From Conchocele bisecta (taxonomy: Eukaryota; Mollusca; Bivalvia; Lucinida; Thyasiridae), in contig CM055279.1 of the NCBI GenBank assembly GCA_029237695.1, forward strand, positions 18,749,686-18,813,685: a stretch of 64,000 bases of DNA. Direction: 5' to 3'. Within the stretch, counting starts at the first letter, position 1; each line of letters begins with the position of its first letter. Position numbers and translations under genes: made by a program. The notes under the pieces are model-generated. The model searched no databases, was not told the DNA's origin, and worked only from the letters and a program-made list of their open reading frames with translations. Shown here piece after piece: positions 24,860 through 36,744 of this stretch.

Positions 24860-25708
24860 GTAATGAGCAGACGAGGGAGGGGGGAAAACGGGTTATTCAT
24901 GCATTTTTGTCCAGTTTGTAGAGTGCGCAAAAACATAGAAATGGGAGATAAGTCTAAAATTAGCTACGCAATTAGTGTCATTCTTGTGCGTGACACACCT
25001 CCGGGTCGTGGGGTTATGCATGTGTTGAAGGTTTATGGTAAATATTTCCAACAGGGTGGTCGAGATATGCTACGGAAAGGAAAATCATGTGCGCGGAAAT
25101 CAAAAAAGGGATATAACTGAAAAATTAGCTATGCAAGAGTTTGTCCTTGTGCACACGACACCTTCGGTTCGTGGGTCTTATTGGAAATGGTGTGAAGTTT
25201 CATAACAAAATATTCCAAAGGGTTGGTCGAGTTATGGTCAATCAGAGCGCGAACAATAATGGGATTTAACTCAAAATTTAGCTATGCAAGAGTTGTCATT
25301 CTTGTGCGCGGACACACCTTTGGGTCGTGGTTATGCATGTGTTATGTTTTCTTGAAAATATTCCAAAGGGTGGTCGAGATATGCTCCGGACAGGAAATCA
25401 GTGCGCGAAAACAAAAAAGGGATATAACTGAAAAATTAGCTATGCAAGAGTTGTCCTTCTGCACAACGCACCTTCGGTTCGTGGTCTAATTGAATGTGTG
25501 AAGTTTCATACAAATATTCCAAAGGGTGGTCGAGTTATGGTCAATCAGAGCGCGAAACAATAAAGGGATATAACTCAAAAATTAGCTATGCAAGAGTTGT
25601 CATTCTTGTGCGCGACACACCTTTGGGTCGTGGTCTATGCATGTGTAAAGTTTCATGAAAATATTCCAAAGGGTGTTCGAGTTATGCTCCGGACAAGAAG
25701 TGTCTGCG

Positions 25709-25742
<34 letters not shown>

Positions 25743-25745
25743 CCC
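24860..25745 (+). repeat. Internal tandem copies of the GAGATAACT repeat ending in GCGGAC units
   Basis: The same word set as in the 21.5-23.6 kb repeats (TATGCAAGAGTTGTCATTCTT, CATTTGGGTCGTGG-like, ATTCCAAAGGGTG, GAGTTATG) recurs about every 130-150 bp between 24950 and 25690. The block ends in a GCGGAC hexamer run at 25708-25742. Short open frames here are repeat artefacts. Confidence 0.8.
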
Positions 25746-25889
25746 GCTGTCAAATCCATAGTATCCCCCGACGGAGTCCGTGGGATACAATTACCAACAC
25801 TCTGTGGAATACGTAGACACTTTCATTGTAACACAAATGCATGGTCTGTACATCATAAACCTGTTTTCCATTAATCAATGACTCCAAAC

Positions 25890-26045
25890 ATCAATATTTT
25901 GGTATGTCGAGGTCATTGACCTCTCACGGTCCTCAGAGGCCAAATCTGCCTTACCTCCCATTCTGAAAATGAAGCTCATGGCATGTACTAACACTGGTAG
26001 AAATGTCATGCTTTAGTCATATTTTGCACAATGCTTATGATATGA
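25890..26045. repeat. Right inverted arm around the CXC/PIN-like gene region
   Basis: Reverse-complement partner of 17690-17850. In minus-strand translation it contains ASEDRERSMTSTYQ, comparable to DSDRSVTSTYQ near 21470. It could therefore be a remnant of an upstream coding piece of the same family rather than a terminal repeat. Confidence 0.7.
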
Positions 26046-26744
26046 GAGATTAACAGCGGTACTATAGACAACTTACTGCCTCTATTGACAATACTGTTGG
26101 TTCCCGATAAAATGGCAAGGGCAAAGGTCACAGGTGATTCCATTGTGAACCATAACAGGTAAAGTAGATTTGTAATCAAAGGACTGAAAGTCGTGAAATA
26201 CTTCGCAGTACGTGCTGGTGGAGGACACATATACTAAGAATTCATTTGTTGGAAAGTACATTGTAGTCTTAAGAATTGGCACCAGAGGGATGCGGAAATT
26301 TGCGGAATAGATGTATTGCGGCTTGTCAGTAGTTGAGACAGCAACTATTCAAATGGTCAGCTACATACAAGTTGCACTTGCTCAATAATGTCCAGACTAT
26401 ATATACTCACAGGATATATTGCTTTGTCATATGTTATTATACACAAGTTCTGAAATATATATGCATTACCAAAGAAACCATGGTAACCAATATTGGAAAA
26501 CACAAAAATAGTATTTGTTGAAAAGTTGTTTACTTTTTGAAAATCAATGCAATACACCCGAGTACAGTTACAATCTTGCAACACACTTAACATGTGAATG
26601 TTTAATAATATTGGTTGTCATGGCAACCATTTTAATATTTCACACAAAAAAATAATATATACTCCATTTAAAATCAATATATTCGTCGAATCAGTATACA
26701 TTATCAATGCTGCAAAAACAATATTTATCTTGACAAACATGATT

Positions 26745-27125
26745 GTTCAAAGTAATTTCACCTTGACCTTGGACATGAAGGCCACATGGGTGTGGTACAT
26801 GTATGGAGTGAAAATATGGATGATGATAAGGAAGTATATGAAGTTTGAAGTCAATCTGACTTACGGTTGTAGAAAACTTTAAGGCAAATCGTACGGATGC
26901 AAATGTCTAAGTGATTTGACCTTGACCTTTGAAATGAAGGCCGCATGAGTATGGTATGGAATGAAAATATGGTTGATGATAAGGAAGTATATGTAGTTTG
27001 AGGTCCATCCGAGTTTCCGTCACAGAGATAATGGGTACCCAAACTCTTTAACATGGACGGGCGGAATTACGAAAACTATATACCCCTCGACACACTGTGC
27101 ATGCCGGGGGTATATCTATAGTTTT
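26745..27125 (+). repeat. Two tandem ~170-bp units with GGGGGTATA end
   Basis: ACCTTGACCTTGGACATGAAGG and GATAAGGAAGTATATGAAGT recur about 170 bp later as ACCTTGACCTTTGAAATGAAGG and GATAAGGAAGTATATGTAGT. The block closes with GGACGGGCGGAATTACG and an imperfect palindrome, CTATATACCCC to GGGGGTATATCTATAG, at 27078-27122. This is a mollusc-type dispersed element end. Confidence 0.75.
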
Positions 27126-28170
27126 GTATACACAGTTTAAACTTTATATATTTTACAACAATTACAAACAAGAGCAGTCATGCATGGAACACGACAGTCA
27201 TCAGTCCCTTTTTTCCTGTCACAGTCATAGCTCAGGAACTAGACTGGTGACATATGTCATCAGTCCATTTTCTCCTGACACAGTCTCCTAAATTTAAAAT
27301 TCATATCATTTTCCAATGCAAATAGGAATCCTCAGCGATTTGTAACCCGGAGGATATAACAAAAACGTTCTACTTTCACTTTCACTTCAGCTACACATTC
27401 AATTTTAATTTATTGAGTAAATGATGCCGAAATATTTATTTAAATTGGTATCTAATTATTTAATATACTTTTTTTTAATTAATTATACAAATAATCTAGA
27501 GATAATTAGTATCCATATTCAAACTCAAGACAACGTTTCCTTTGTGAAGTGTATCGTACTGTATATGCTGTGTAACGTCAAGTCGCAAGACGGTCGGCAG
27601 CGTATGTGTTAACACACACGACGTGTAATTATCAAAAAATTGCTAGCACCTCTTTGGAAAGTTTGGATTTCCGCGCGAACTGTTTTACTAAATTCATTAT
27701 AGATTAGTTGATTTTTTAAGTAAAATAGACACTGATTAATAATATCGATGGCTCAAGATGATTGAAACAATATGTAACTGTCAAAATCCCGCCCCCTACT
27801 ATATCATTGCACAAAATATCAACATACATAACAAAAGAACTCATATTAATACATAACAGTTAATAGTGTATAAAGTATACAAAATGTTTTGCAATAACAC
27901 ACATATAGCACAAAAAAGCAAACAACACATGTATTACGCTGAAACGGTAAGATAGCTCGCTGTTTTACTGTTGTTGAACTACTTTGTTAAGGCGTAGTAC
28001 CGCGTGTTTTTCTAAAGTTAAACCCGCAAACAGTGACACTGCGACCGCCACTTAGCTCATTAGCATATCTGCAATGACTGAGAATTTTCATATAGTTACT
28101 AAATCCGAGCTAATAGCTCGGATAATCAATTTGGCACTGATGTAGTTACGTATTTGTTAAAAAAAAACTA
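27126..28170. other. Gene-free A+T-rich stretch
   Basis: Only short unrelated open frames; no structured repeat or protein signature recognised. Confidence 0.5.
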
Positions 28171-28171
28171 G

Positions 28172-28475
28172 CAGGCGCGGATACGGGGTGGGGGTCCAGG
28201 GGGTACAGGGGGTCCAGAGGGTTCAGTGGGTCCACCCTCCCCCACCCCACCCCCCCCCCATACCACCTTGCTCCCGGCGAAAACAAAAATCTACAATACT
28301 CGAATAGATGGCCTAGGTGTCAGGAAATCGCATCTGCGGCGATCTGGAATTTAAAAATGTCCTGGGGGAGAACCCCCAGACCCCGCGACTTTACGATGCG
28401 CATCACGCTTCGCGCTCGAGGAGGTCTAGACCCTCCCCCCCCCCCCCTTGCAATTATTTCTATATCCGCGCCTGA
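28172..28475. mobile_element. Short element with CAGGCGCGGATA termini
   Basis: CAGGCGCGGATA at the left is mirrored by TATCCGCGCCTG at the right, about 300 bp apart. The interior has G-rich then C-rich tracts and TGGGGGAGAACCCCCAGACC. Such ends recall hAT-type non-autonomous elements. A target duplication could not be confirmed (flanks ACTAG and ACTTG). A related GGGGGAGGACCCCCAAAC block is near 57842. Confidence 0.7.
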
Positions 28476-28503
28476 CTTGTGAGCACAGGTATTCGATTCG
28501 TAT

Positions 28504-29140
28504 GTGTATCACACCAACATACGTCAGGCCCTCCATGGGAAATGTATACATGATCAAGCCATATTAATCGATAACAATGTACCTCTGATTTCAGCATCTA
28601 ATTTTAGAACATACATACATTGTTACACATACGTGCACCTATATCGACCTGTGACCAAGACATACATTTTGTGTCTCATGCATGCAGCGTAGGTGGTTAC
28701 ATTTATCTTTGTTTTACTTTCGTTGAGGGTTGTGGGTTCGACATCACCATTGTTGTATATTTTCTTATTGAATACCTCCGGCACTTCATACTCCCACATA
28801 TCTGCCGTTGTTAATACTTATTTTATTAATAGTATTTAATGTAGCTTATAGAAACATTTGTGTTACATATGTTCGAAAACTGATATATACGTATATTGCA
28901 TAATGCCATATGAATTGTCAAAGTTATATATATCTGTCTGGACCAAACATATCCGCGCAACCAATATCTTCTCCTTTAGAATAATGATAATTGAAACCCC
29001 TGGTTTTTTTTCTCGCGTTCTTGACATGTATGATATATAATATGTATTTAATAAATTATTAGTGAACACCGTACGCCCCGATCTGACTGCGTGATATGTG
29101 GCGCAGTAAACCCAGTGGACACGTCACAAGAACCCTTTGT
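28504..29140. other. Gene-free stretch
   Basis: Overlapping short open frames on both strands without domain features; nothing else was recognised. Confidence 0.45.
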
Positions 29141-29154
29141 CAATATCTATATAA

Positions 29155-29290
29155 TACATATAAAATGTGGGCAAACGTTGAATCAGTTATGAATACAAAA
29201 AACGATAATTTGTCCGAGGTTCGAACTCGCACACGACGCAATGCAGGTTGAATCCTTTTACCGAGCGCGTTACCATCTGAGCTGTGGGGA
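29155..29290 (-). repeat. tRNA-derived SINE-like sequence
   Basis: On the minus strand CCACAGCTCAGATGGTAACG (A-box-like, 29269-29288) is followed by GCGAGTTCGAACCTCGG (B-box, 29214-29230), at a tRNA-like spacing and then an unrelated A+T-rich tail. The acceptor ends do not pair well, so this looks like a SINE head or tRNA pseudogene rather than a functional tRNA gene. Confidence 0.7.
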
Positions 29291-29644
29291 TAATATTGCT
29301 TATGCTTGCGCAAGACTGTGCAATCAAAATGAATCAACTATCGATACGTTTTACATTTACAAATATGACAGTTATTGTTGTTTACAATCACCTGTTTCAC
29401 CAGTCAATCAGTTGGTAATTTAAATTGTCTCCAAAGCTATCAGGAGCATATATTGTCAAGCTCTATATTGCGGTAGATACGGCGTCGATTCGACCACCGA
29501 AAATGACTACAAAATGGCTACATCCCTATACAGCTAAAATAGACATAGTCCGGTGACCCCGTGGTGTCACGTGCCCTTGTCATTTTATCGGAAATCAACA
29601 TTATGAGATATTGATTTGCTGATTTGAAAATCAATAGGGAAATG

Positions 29645-29770
29645 GACCAGCAGGGGGCCGTTTCACTAATCTTCGTACGGCTCAAATGTTCGTAAGTGCA
29701 ACATTATGTAAATTTCACATTAACAATGTTTTCTTGTAAGTAATTATTGGATTTACAGTTATTGAGCAAG
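29645..29770 (+). repeat. Element end with GTTTCACTAA...CGTAAGT, copy 1
   Basis: GGGGGCCGTTTCACTAATCTTCGTACG, then TGTTCGTAAGT, ATGTAAATTTCACATTAAC and ATTATTGGATTTACA correspond to the element at 63807-64000, where the later words occur in reverse complement. It is a short dispersed element with no coding capacity. Confidence 0.65.
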
Positions 29771-29879
29771 TTAATCCACAGGCTTGGGTATATAAACAAA
29801 CATTCATAATTGTATGTGTGTTTGATTTATGGGGAAGCATAGCAGATAACAGTTCTATATATAGCCACTTTGAACCTGC

Positions 29880-30180
29880 ATCCCGGCATCACATGTTATA
29901 CTATATAGGGTGACATATTTTCGCCACTATTTAGATACAAAGTATGACTTTTTTCGGCAAAATAAACATTCATTTACCATTATCGTTCATTGGCATTATT
30001 ATGTTTTTTATATCACACGTGAATGACCACTCTTGAGGTTAGAGGCGACAACTGTGTTTTCTTAAATTATAACGGAAACAAACATATACTCTTTTTTTTC
30101 CTGTCAAATGATCATACTTTAAAATATGTCGATACAAATATCTGGCGTGACATTTAGTTGACGTAAATAATTTAAAAATG
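29880..30180. repeat. Partial copy of the TTAAAGGTACATG MITE family (copy C)
   Basis: CGGCAAAATAAACATTCATTT, ATCGTTCATTGGCATTAT, TTATATCACACGTGAATGACC-like and TTTTCTTAAATTATAACGG align in order with the interior of copy B (39830-39970). The terminal arms were not found. Confidence 0.55.
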
Positions 30181-30318
30181 CCATGCCTTATGTTCATATC
30201 AAACATATCAAAACATGACCCGCATCATTGGAATAGATTTCGCACCCTTGCATGTCCCTTCTGGCTACGCCAATGAAATACCATTCGCTAATAATGGAAG
30301 CCACACGAGTAGGGTATT

Positions 30319-30734
30319 CTACGGAGCCCCGCAGGGGACGTAGAATTATTTTTTTTATTAATTCGTTCCCACGAAATAACAATTCGTTCCCACGAAACAA
30401 TTCGTTCCCACGAAATAACAATTCGTTCCCACGAATTGACAAATCTTTCCCTCAATTTAACAATTCTTTCCCACAAAATAACAATTCGTTCCCACTGGAA
30501 TGAATTGTTAATATGTGGGAACGAATTGTGAATTCGGGGGAACGAATTGTTAAATTGAGGGAATGAATTGTCATTTCGTGGGAACGAATTGTTAATTCGA
30601 GGGAACGAATTGTTATATCGTGGGAACGAATTGTTAATTCAAGGGAATGAATTGTTAAATTGAGGGAACGAATTGTTATTTCGTGGGAACGAATTAATAA
30701 AAAGGAATTCTACGTCCCCTGCGGGGCTTCATAG
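30319..30734. mobile_element. Foldback element with orientation-switching 21-bp minisatellite, family 1 copy 2
   Basis: Left end CTACGGAGCCCCGCAGG with GGACGTAGAA; right end TTCTACGTCC, CCTGCGGGGC, TTCATAG. Units of the AATTCGTTCCC type run in the left half; their reverse complements run from about 30490 rightwards. The right half is longer than the left (about 230 against 130 bp), so the two halves gained or lost units independently. Seven-residue open-frame repeats here are artefacts. Confidence 0.9.
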
Positions 30735-31171
30735 TATTGTTATTGTAAAAGGCGGAATACCTTACTCGAGAGTTCCAAGTACATACCTTTAATTACATTT
30801 CATTACACTGCATTACATAAGAGTTATTACGGAGTACTATTTCCAAATGTGCGTTTTAAGCGTTCTTTGTTTACTTTCTACTTTGTGGAGAATGACCTAA
30901 GAATTTTGCTAATACACACTTTATTATGTAACTTTGTGATACTATTTTTCTGTCATGTATACTTGTCTCTTAAAAGCAATATAGCGAAGTTTGAACGTTA
31001 ACGCCCTGCGTGTTGTTTTTCTGTATTTTAGTGCGTGAAGTGTAAATGCTATTACGCACATTTTTACTGTTGACATGGTTGATCGCGGTGTAGCGATATA
31101 CAGTGCAACTTCCGACGGAAGCATCATAAGATTGGTCCGGCGAATCTACTGGGTGCCCCCGGTATCCACCC

Positions 31172-31246
31172 AAAGTGTATGTTGTTACCACTCAGTTGAA
31201 CCGTCTCGCCGAGACGGTTCAACTGAGTGGTAACAACATACACTTT
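31172..31246. repeat. 75-bp perfect palindrome
   Basis: Arms 31172-31208 and 31210-31246 (37 nt each) are exact reverse complements around one central C; each begins AAAGTGTATGTTGTTACCAC. No mismatch was seen. It lies just upstream of duplicated hairpins and the 195-bp array. Confidence 0.9.
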
Positions 31247-31337
31247 TGATGAGAAATGAGAGAAATTGTAGAAAAATATTTACATTCCGTTTTTTATGCA
31301 TGAATTACAAATAATTATGTTAAAATTATTGATCCGG

Positions 31338-31478
31338 TGTAACGTGAGCCCCTTAAGTCCGTGAAAACCTTCAGCCTAGCCAAGCGGCTTAAGGGGCTCA
31401 CACTGGGGGTGTGAGCCCCTTAAGTCCGTGAAAACCTTCAGCCTAGTCATAGCGGCTTAAAGGGCTCACGCTGGGGGG
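31338..31478 (+). repeat. Two tandem hairpin units (GTGAGCCCCTTAAG)
   Basis: GTGAGCCCCTTAAGTCCGTG with AAAACCTTCAGCCTAG occurs twice, each followed by a mirrored GCGGCTTAAGGGGCTCAC (second copy AAAGGGCTCAC) and a G-run. Each unit can form a stem of 14-17 bp. The phrase CGTGAAAACCTTCAGCCTAG loosely resembles CATGAGAAGTTTCAGCCTGTC in the adjoining satellite. Confidence 0.85.
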
Positions 31479-31604
31479 GGAGAGAACTCTAAGCCCGTCT
31501 AATTTGTTGGTATATACACAATATGAATGGTAACGATGATATTACGCAATATGCACACCGCGTACCGTAGTTCTTCTACCAAATGGCGTATATTTATATG
31601 AATG

Positions 31605-33290
31605 TACCGATATGTAACCGACCGTGAGAAGTTGAAGCCTGTCTGTAAACTAATCTATAATCGGTGGCTTTGCAAACCCCTTTGTTGGTATACACCCAAT
31701 GTACCCAAAATATATGGGACTGATTTCAATTTTCACGCGGGGGGGGGACAAAAGCACCCGGCCATGAGAAGTTTCAGCCTGTCCGTAAACTTGATATATA
31801 GATAACACATCGGTAGTTTTTCACAACCTTTGTTGTGGTATACCCAATGTGCCTATTAATAATGATATTATGCAATACGTTCCAATATAAGGCAAAGAAA
31901 ACGTGAAATATATGGGACTGATTCAATTTTCACGGCGGGGACAAAAGCACCCGGCTATGAGAAGTTTCAGCCTGTCCGTAAACTTGATATATAGAGAACA
32001 CATCGGTAGTTTTCACAACCCTTTGTTGGTATATACCCAATGTGCCTATTAATAATGATATTATGCAATACGTTCCAATATAAGGCCAAAATAACGTGAA
32101 ATATATGGGATTTATTTCAATTTTCACGGCGGGGACAAAAGCACCCGGCCATGAGAAGTTTCAGCCTGTCCGTAAACTTCATATATAGAGAACACATCGG
32201 TATTTTTTCACACCCCTGTGTTGGTATATACCCAATGTGCTTATTAATAATGATATTATGCAATATGTTCCAACATAAGGCAAAAAAAACGTGAAATATA
32301 TGGGATTTATTTCAATTTTCACGGCGGGGACAAAAGCACCCAGCCATGAGAAGTTTCAGCCTGTCCGTAAACTTGATATATAGAGAACACATCGGTATTT
32401 TTTCACACCCCTGTGTTGGTATATACCCAATGTGCCTATTAATAATGATGTTATGGAATATGTTCCAATATAAGGCAAAACAAAACGTGAAATATATGGG
32501 ACTGATTTCAATTTTCACGGCGAGGACAAAAGCACCCGTCCATGAGAAGTTTCAGCCTGTCCGTAAGCTTAATATATAGAGAACACATCGGTATCACACC
32601 CCATGTGTTGATATATACCCAATGTGCCTATTAATAATGATATTATGCAATACGTTCCAACATAAGGCAAAAAAACGTGAAATATATGGGACTGATTTCA
32701 ATTTTCACGGCGGGGACAAAAGCACCCGGCCATGAGAAGTTTCAGCCTGTCCGTAAACTTGATATATAGAGAACACATCGGTATTTTTTCACACCCCTGT
32801 GTTGGTATATACCCAATGTGCCTATTAATAATGATATTATGCAATATGTTCCAACATAAGGCAAAAAAAAACGTGAAATATATTGGACTGATTTCAATTT
32901 TCACGGCGGGGACAAAAGCACCCGGCCATGAGAAGTTTCAGCCTGTCCGTAAACTTGATATATAGAGAACACATCGGTATTTTTTCACACCCCTGTGTTG
33001 GTATATACCCAATGTGACTATTAGTAATGATATTATGCAATACGTTCCAATATAAGGCAAAAAAAAGTTAAATATATGGGACTGATTTCAATTTTCACGG
33101 CGGGGACAAAAGCACCCGCCATGAGAAGTTTCAGCCTGTCCGTAAACTTGATATATACAGAACACATCGGTAGTTTTTCACACCCCTGTGTTGATATATA
33201 CCCAATGTGCCTATTAATAATTATATTATGCAATATGTACCAATATAAGGCAAAAAAAAACGTGAAATATATGGGACTCATTATGTGTAC
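31605..33290 (+). repeat. ~195-bp satellite array, eight full units
   Basis: ACAAAAGCACCC recurs at 31748, 31941, 32135, 32330, 32526, 32716, 32912 and 33106, spacing 190-196 bp. Each unit holds CATGAGAAGTTTCAGCC, TATATAGAGAACACATCGG, TGTTGGTATATACCCAATGT and CGTGAAATATATGGGACT. A partial diverged unit precedes the first and the last ends near 33290. The recurrent 65-85-codon open frames are all produced by the repeat. Confidence 0.95.
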
Positions 33291-34144
33291 AGTCCCATAG
33301 AAAACGAACAGCCAAATGCCAAGCTGATTCTGACAGGCTAATGTTCCTGTTAATGATTTTATATTGCACTATGGGGTCAGCTAATGAGATAACAAAGCAT
33401 GCCGAACTACTTTCACTGCACATTAGTCCGTCTGTGGCTGCAGCTGGAGTCTTCAGTAACCGCCAGACTCGACCATAGTGCATGAGAATATGTACAGGTG
33501 AGTTTTATTACCACCAGCGACTATTATGACCGTAATCTTTGCAGCTTAGGTCCAGATCAGAATGAGCAGTCACATCAGGATCTAGACTGTTACCGACTGG
33601 ATTCATCATTGTCTAAATGGATTAGCAAGCAACCCTGATCTTGTTCCATGCTCTCTTGGTAGCCTGCAACATGTGTGTGCTGATTTCCACAATAATGCTG
33701 GGAGAATTGCTTGTTCTAACAGCTATAAGCTGATGATACAAGAACACACTAGTCTTCTAACCAGTGTAGACATATCTGGGGTTCAAACTGACCAGCACAC
33801 TAGCAAGTTACAAATTAAAATGTGCTGTTGATACATAATTACATGTAGCATATGGTATGTTACATACACCTTGCAGAAATAAATACAACGATACAAGAGG
33901 ACCAAACCATGTAGGTCGGCATTCCGGGAAGGATGAACACACACCGATCGTTAAATTACCCATCACATGCTCCCTCCTACCACCCATTTCCATGTTGGAA
34001 TAAATTGGGGATAGTGTGTATAAACAGGTCATCAAACTTTGGTCAAGAGTACAACTACAGACGCAGTCAGTTTATTTGATACTGAATGAATGACAGTTAA
34101 AACGTGTGATTAGAAAAGTTTTATAAACTATCAACAGAGCTCAA
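33291..34144. other. Gene-free stretch
   Basis: No supported gene; a minus-strand 85-codon frame at 33226-33483 starts inside the satellite edge and has no domain character. The phrase CCAGATCAGAATGAGCAGTC near 33551 resembles bivalve dispersed repeats, from memory only. Confidence 0.4.
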
Positions 34145-34310
34145 GCTAAGGTGCGTAATTTTATCAATTCTGGATAACAACAAATTTCTGCACCAAAAAA
34201 TGGCAAGTTGGGAGTCTCAATGATCTCAATGAGACGATTCTAAAGGACTCCTAACTTGCTATCTTTCATTGAGAAATAAGAATTTCGCCATCAAATTATG
34301 CACCTGACAC
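34145..34310. repeat. Foldback element of ~160 bp
   Basis: GGTGCGTAATTTTATC near 34151 is mirrored by AAATTATGCACC near 34294. Inside it GCAAGTTGGGAGTC near 34205 is mirrored by GACTCCTAACTTGC near 34247. These nested inverted repeats indicate a single imperfect hairpin element. Confidence 0.75.
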
Positions 34311-34721
34311 GGAGCTCGATCTGTATCAATCTCAAGTCCGCGCAGTTTGATCAGGGCTAAAGTTTTTTGAAGGAGTAACATTAATGATACCAGGAAAACG
34401 CTTTGACTCCCAATCATTCTCAGTGTCAATTAGTGCAACTATTCTAATCAATAACAATTGCAAATTATACATATTTGGCCTTATATTTGCATATGCGTAT
34501 ACTATGTACACAGTGATCCGTTATGAGACCAACCATGTAAGTAATTTGATACATTTCCACAGTTGTCATAGTTCATGAAAAATATTTACATAATTTATGA
34601 TTTTCTTCCGTACATGACAACGAATATTTATGACACTTTCAAAGCATATTTCAAGATGTCATCATTTACTAAAAAACACAAGACTGTTATAAATATTATT
34701 CTTTGAATATCGCGGATGCTA

Positions 34722-34860
34722 TGAGCCGCGTCGCGAGAAAACCTGTCTTCGGGAATCTGACGACGTCACAAGATATGAGGTCGTGAACTTAGCTGACGTA
34801 ATTTCCGCCGAGATTTCCAATTATCGACGTTTGTCAGACCGCCATGTTAGGTTTGTTCCG
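34722..34860 (+). repeat. ATGAGCCGCGTCGCGAG repeat, copy 1
   Basis: ATGAGCCGCGTCGCGAGAAA with ACCTGTCTTCGGGA is followed by a GACGTCAC and TTAGCTGACGTAATTTCC block. The same order is found in reverse complement at 57480-57590. Only the first 34 bp recur at 39073-39107. Confidence 0.8.
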
Positions 34861-36360
34861 TGGTGTTCAAAGTTATCTAACGAACAGAACAACAACGTAC
34901 CTCGATTTTTATTAAACGAAACAGACACTTATATATGTTTTTATTAACAATAATGGCGTAAAGCCGTAAGGATAATTTTCTTTTATTATTTTGCTATTGG
35001 TATCATATAAAAATGTTTGTCTGTTGACGTGTGTTTTTTATGTTCCTTTGTTTTCACATAATAGTTTCTTTGACACAGTTTACAGATAACTGTCCACGTT
35101 AACTGTTATCGACCACCATTTACAGGTGAAAACTCTGTGTAAGCTACATTTTTTATTTACATATACATACAAAGTATCGGTATCATATTTGTAGACCTAT
35201 GTAGCCTGGGACCGGTTTCCCGCACAACTATATGTTTCAGATCTGGTTAAATCGTAGCAAATTTTCAGTCTATTGATCAATTCTTTCTTTCTAATAAACA
35301 ATAAAATTTAAAATTAAAAAATTAGCTCAACCTTTACCGATTTTGAAGAAATAAATATCTCCTGCAAAAAAAAACAACAAAGCCATGGATGTTACGATTA
35401 GTATAGCGACAGATCAGTCTCATATGTACATATGCGCCGTCTGATCAAAACATACGATGTTCGCCATTCACTCACTGGGTGATCCTTTCTGGATCACCGA
35501 CATGATATGGATCGTACATTTATTGCAGATATTGTAAGGTGCGGTTTTTTTTCACAATGTGGTCAAAGTACAGCTGTAAGCGGAACGATGTCGAGAACAT
35601 TCGACGTTTCTGTTGTCTGAATATGAAAAGCTTCAATCTGAATGCACGCTAACATGTGTGTCATGTTAATATAAGAAATACGGTGGGATGATATTTCAAG
35701 GCAACATGTTTGGGACATGTGACACGTACAACTACAATAATATCACATATCTCTCTTGAAATAAATACTGTTTAAACCAACTATAATAATATAAAAAGTC
35801 AAGAACTAGACACAGTAACTGTGTGATGATATTTCAAGGATTGTCAAGTCGTGACACAAATACAATAAGACTGTGCGCACTAGCAATTGATATGGTTATT
35901 CTAGTATTGTTCGACGATTATCAAAGATCTCTTGACTTGCGGGTATTGTTATTATTTTATCTCTCCTCCCCTCTCTCTCATTTCTTCGTACTTTGGGACC
36001 CCCGTATTTTGAGTTGAGTCTTCAAAAGACAAACTGCTACCGTAACACTCCCAAAACAAACACAAGTGGGTGGTAGGACAAGCTGATCACAAGCTGAGGT
36101 AACAACTGTCTCAAATATGTTACCATAGCCAGTTTGGCCATGTGGCAGACTTCCACTCGCTACCCTTGAATGTGGTCTCCTAGTAGGCGAATGAGAGACT
36201 GAGATGCAGTAGAAATAACACGCAAGCGTTGCAGGCTTTTGCTCTCACGCTATTACAGGGTGTACATAGTGCGTAACACATGACAGTACTGTAAGGGTGC
36301 CTGTCATCAGACATGAATACTGCCTTTCAGAGCAAACAGTTATTTATACCCACTTTTTTT
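34861..36360. other. Gene-free stretch with repeat junctions
   Basis: No gene is supported. The block at 36018-36060 (AAAAGACAAACTGCTACCG, TAACACTCCCAAAACAAAC) matches 57370-57420 in reverse complement. In the 57-kb copy it lies next to the GAGCCGCGTCGCGAG block, whereas here the two are 1.2 kb apart, so about 1.1 kb appears inserted. Confidence 0.55.
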
Positions 36361-36363
36361 TTA

Positions 36364-36640
36364 AAAACTAATTAAATGGGTATATTGTTTTCGTCACGGG
36401 TGCCCGTCCGTCTGTCCGTCCGTGACGTGTGAGAGTAAAATAAAAACTGTTTAACCGTAATAGGTAGGGTCTTGCAACTTGGTGTGTGCCTTCCTTATGG
36501 TGTGTAGATGCGCAGTGACTTTTGATTTTTTATTCGAACCCCGGTCATGAATTATCTCCCCCTTTTCAACTTCGCATTTGGGAAACGTGGGTATATTGCA
36601 ATGGCGCGCCATCGACTGTGCTATAGTTGTAATGTAATTT
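36364..36640 (-). repeat. Single inverted copy of the GGGGGAGATAATCC repeat
   Basis: Reverse complement of the unit found in the 16.6-17.5 kb array: TTGGTGTGTGCCTTCCTTAT, TTTTTTATTCGAACCCCGGTC, ATTATCTCCCCCTTTTC, and ATGGCGCGCCATCGACTGTG as border. The other edge carries a CCGTCCGTCTGTCCGTCCGT run. Confidence 0.8.
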
Positions 36641-36744
36641 AATGTTGAACGTATTGTTCTCCCCGTATGCGTGTGTATTTCCATTTGTATATGTTGAACT
36701 AAACGGTCTTATAGACCTAATCAAACAATTAGTTAATGACTATA

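Noticed and set aside
29212..29290. Functional tRNA gene
   Set aside because: A- and B-box-like words are present but acceptor ends do not pair and no clean anticodon stem is visible.
30194..30503. Similar repeated open frames near 30.3 kb
   Set aside because: Same cause as at 13 kb; second copy of the same element.
31930..33300. A series of 65-85-codon open frames spaced evenly on both strands
   Set aside because: Spacing equals the ~195-bp satellite period; no start context, no domain.
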